From contig CAVRZO010000021.1 of the NCBI GenBank assembly GCA_963725615.1, positions 14,452 through 78,451 on the forward strand: a stretch of DNA of 64,000 bases, given 5' to 3'. This DNA comes from JAIQFF01 sp963725615 (GTDB lineage Bacteria; Acidobacteriota; Terriglobia; Terriglobales; Acidobacteriaceae). Position 1 is the first letter of the stretch. Each line of letters begins with the position of its first letter. Of the stretch, positions 63,743 to 64,000 are shown one piece after another. The translations under genes and the position numbers were made by a program. A model generated the notes under the pieces. It saw nothing but the letters and a program-made list of their open reading frames with translations, made no database searches and had not been told where the DNA came from.

Positions 63743-64000
63743 CCGCAGCTTGCTCGGTCTCAAGCGCGTCGGGCAAGATACAACCGTGTAGCTTGAGCTC
63801 TTCATCCCCCGGATCAAGCTTCGAGCCGGAACCAATCATCGTCGCAGCCTGAGCTGACCATTCCAAAAGAGTATCCCTGAAAGGATTCTTGGTTATTTTC
63901 CGATGAGGCCGGGGCCGAGGGAGTCTCCGGTAAAGCTCTCCACCGTCAACGAGTGCGGCGGAGCCAATCGAACGACGGCTGACTGCGGGTACGGCTGCAC
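63743..64000. other. End of window, no gene supported
   Basis: No ORF with a credible start was seen on either strand; the segment may hold the other border of the element, which lies beyond the window. Confidence -1.

Noticed and set aside
1..64000. CRISPR array or rRNA genes
   Set aside because: No regularly spaced direct repeats with unique spacers and no rRNA-like segments were seen while reading the window.

Overview
The window looks like a chromosomal segment of a soil-type Acidobacteriota (Koribacter/Acidobacteriales-like). The grounds are an Oar-like TonB receptor ending in the typical RQIQFALKLYF tail, many secreted TPR proteins, a hemE-hemH-hemG cluster, a bactofilin, F420-type enzymes and numerous short GC-rich inverted-repeat elements between genes. 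The taxon is inferred from protein character only; no rRNA is present.

Layout. 0-5.2 kb: a TonB receptor and a TPR protein, both full of frameshifts. 5.3-7.7 kb: a Tat-exported phosphatase-like protein paired with an unrecognised protein. 7.8-18.4 kb: a beta-galactoside/galactose locus with a GH42 beta-galactosidase, a small membrane protein, a sodium:sugar symporter, galT, galK, a LacI-type regulator and a GH2 beta-galactosidase. Three near-identical 14-bp palindromes (consensus TGTAARCGWTTRCA) lie in front of the symporter, galK and GH2 genes and probably form one regulon. 18.5-26.4 kb: a convergent pair of F420-type enzymes, a cNMP-binding/DUF1003 protein, an ABC transporter-esterase operon and an MsbA-like exporter. 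26.4-28.5 kb: a small-protein/RNA-binding cluster (54-aa basic protein, RRM protein, 67-aa basic protein, cold-shock protein). 28.6-36 kb: lipoprotein, DinB protein, phosphatase-superfamily/TPR fusion, Kelch protein and a SpoIIE-type phosphatase. 36.2-39.7 kb: late heme genes. 39.7-50.5 kb: a TPR protein, a Met/His-rich protein, GtrA and CDP-alcohol transferase, three frameshifted metabolic genes, murJ and a bactofilin. 50.9-56.1 kb: a secreted protein, a second DinB protein and rnr (RNase R).

Two features stand out. First, rnr is split between its RNB and S1 domains by a 174-bp inverted-repeat element that keeps the frame but brings two amber (TAG) codons. Second, right after a tRNA-Pro(GGG) gene at 56.16 kb there is an accessory segment to the window end. 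It holds chrB, a DUF1259 protein, a YncE-like propeller, a ChrB C-domain protein and an MFS transporter (a chromate-response type set), then a serine recombinase. Several of these genes carry multiple indels.

Frameshifts are unevenly spread: dense at 0-5.3 kb and 58.5-63.5 kb, single in three genes at 43.9-47 kb, and essentially absent from about 5.4 to 42 kb. Between indels the protein sequence stays well conserved, so base-level assembly error or very recent decay is more likely than old pseudogenes.
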